Below are positions 6,923 to 7,063 of a stretch of DNA of 7,063 bases, one piece after another. Source of the DNA: Yimella sp. (GTDB lineage Bacteria; Actinomycetota; Actinomycetes; Actinomycetales; Dermatophilaceae); the NCBI GenBank assembly GCA_030150425.1, contig JASLFY010000125.1, forward strand, positions 1 to 7,063, given 5' to 3'. A model generated the notes under the pieces. The model saw only the letters and a list, made by a program, of their open reading frames with translations. It was not told where the DNA came from and searched no databases. Made by a program: the position numbers and the translations under genes. Position 1 is the first letter of the stretch. Every line of letters begins with the position of its first letter.

Positions 6923-7063
6923 CGCCGCGTATCGACGACATCCGCGACGACGACCGCTACCTCGACGCGCTGGGGTCGCGGCTCGGCGCCGACGACGCGC
7001 TCGGCGACCTTTTCGAACCCTGGCTCGACTACGTCGACGACGTCCCGGCCCGCACCGGCTCGA
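6919..7063 (+). CDS. rsdA: N-terminus of probable anti-sigma-D factor RsdA (truncated by window edge)
   Basis: Only 48 codons are visible. The ATG overlaps the sigD stop (ATGA) and has AGGA six bases upstream. The peptide is highly acidic, with the pattern IRDDDRYLDALGSRL, ADDALGDLFEPWLDYV. This resembles the short SigD-binding segment at the N-terminus of mycobacterial RsdA (paired Asp, LDAL, a second DD, then a hydrophobic-Trp helix), which grips sigma region 4. In the family this cytoplasmic part is followed by a membrane helix and an extracytoplasmic tail, and RsdA is removed by regulated proteolysis; those parts are beyond the window. Position and motif agree, but the short length limits certainty. 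Confidence 0.8.
   Translation, partial: MTPRIDDIRDDDRYLDALGSRLGADDALGDLFEPWLDYVDDVPARTGS

Overview
The window is a high-GC (roughly two-thirds G+C by eye) chromosomal segment from an actinobacterium (Actinomycetota). This rests on the GC-biased third codon positions, GTG starts, a groES-groEL pair whose GroEL ends in a His-rich tail, a SigD-type sigma factor overlapping a gene that starts like the anti-sigma factor RsdA, and a cAMP phosphodiesterase very like mycobacterial Rv0805. I cannot fix the genus. All genes look intact except the two cut by the window edges, and I see no mobile element, CRISPR array, tRNA or rRNA.

Layout: (1) 1-406, + strand, the 3' end of tsaD (tRNA t6A synthesis). 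(2) 480-3868, - strand, a tightly packed three-gene operon read right to left: a class III metallophosphoesterase (Rv0805/CpdA-like), a SAM methyltransferase with a THUMP-like C-terminus whose start overlaps the preceding stop (TGATG), and, 9 nt further on, a secreted GH3 lipoprotein of the NagZ fold. This operon converges on tsaD over a gap holding a nested inverted repeat. (3) 3869-4079, a divergent control region with a near-perfect CIRCE operator (HrcA site), a second degenerate CIRCE-like repeat, a probable groES promoter and a GC-rich leader hairpin. (4) 4080-6094, + strand, groES and groEL separated by a 104-nt spacer with a very strong hairpin, followed by a textbook intrinsic terminator. 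(5) 6287 to the end, + strand, sigD and the start of rsdA with an ATGA overlap.

The tsaD, groES-groEL, sigD-rsdA order recalls the Mycobacterium tuberculosis chromosome (gcp, groES, groEL1, whiB3, sigD, rsdA), with two differences. A reverse-strand operon sits between tsaD and groES, and no whiB gene lies between groEL and sigD.

This is mostly an ordinary conserved housekeeping and stress region, and I found no clearly new system. The most interesting points are that the CIRCE operator lies only 24 bp from the start codon of the divergent phosphodiesterase gene, so HrcA may control both directions, and that the GH3 lipoprotein has lost the Asp-His dyad used by NagZ enzymes.
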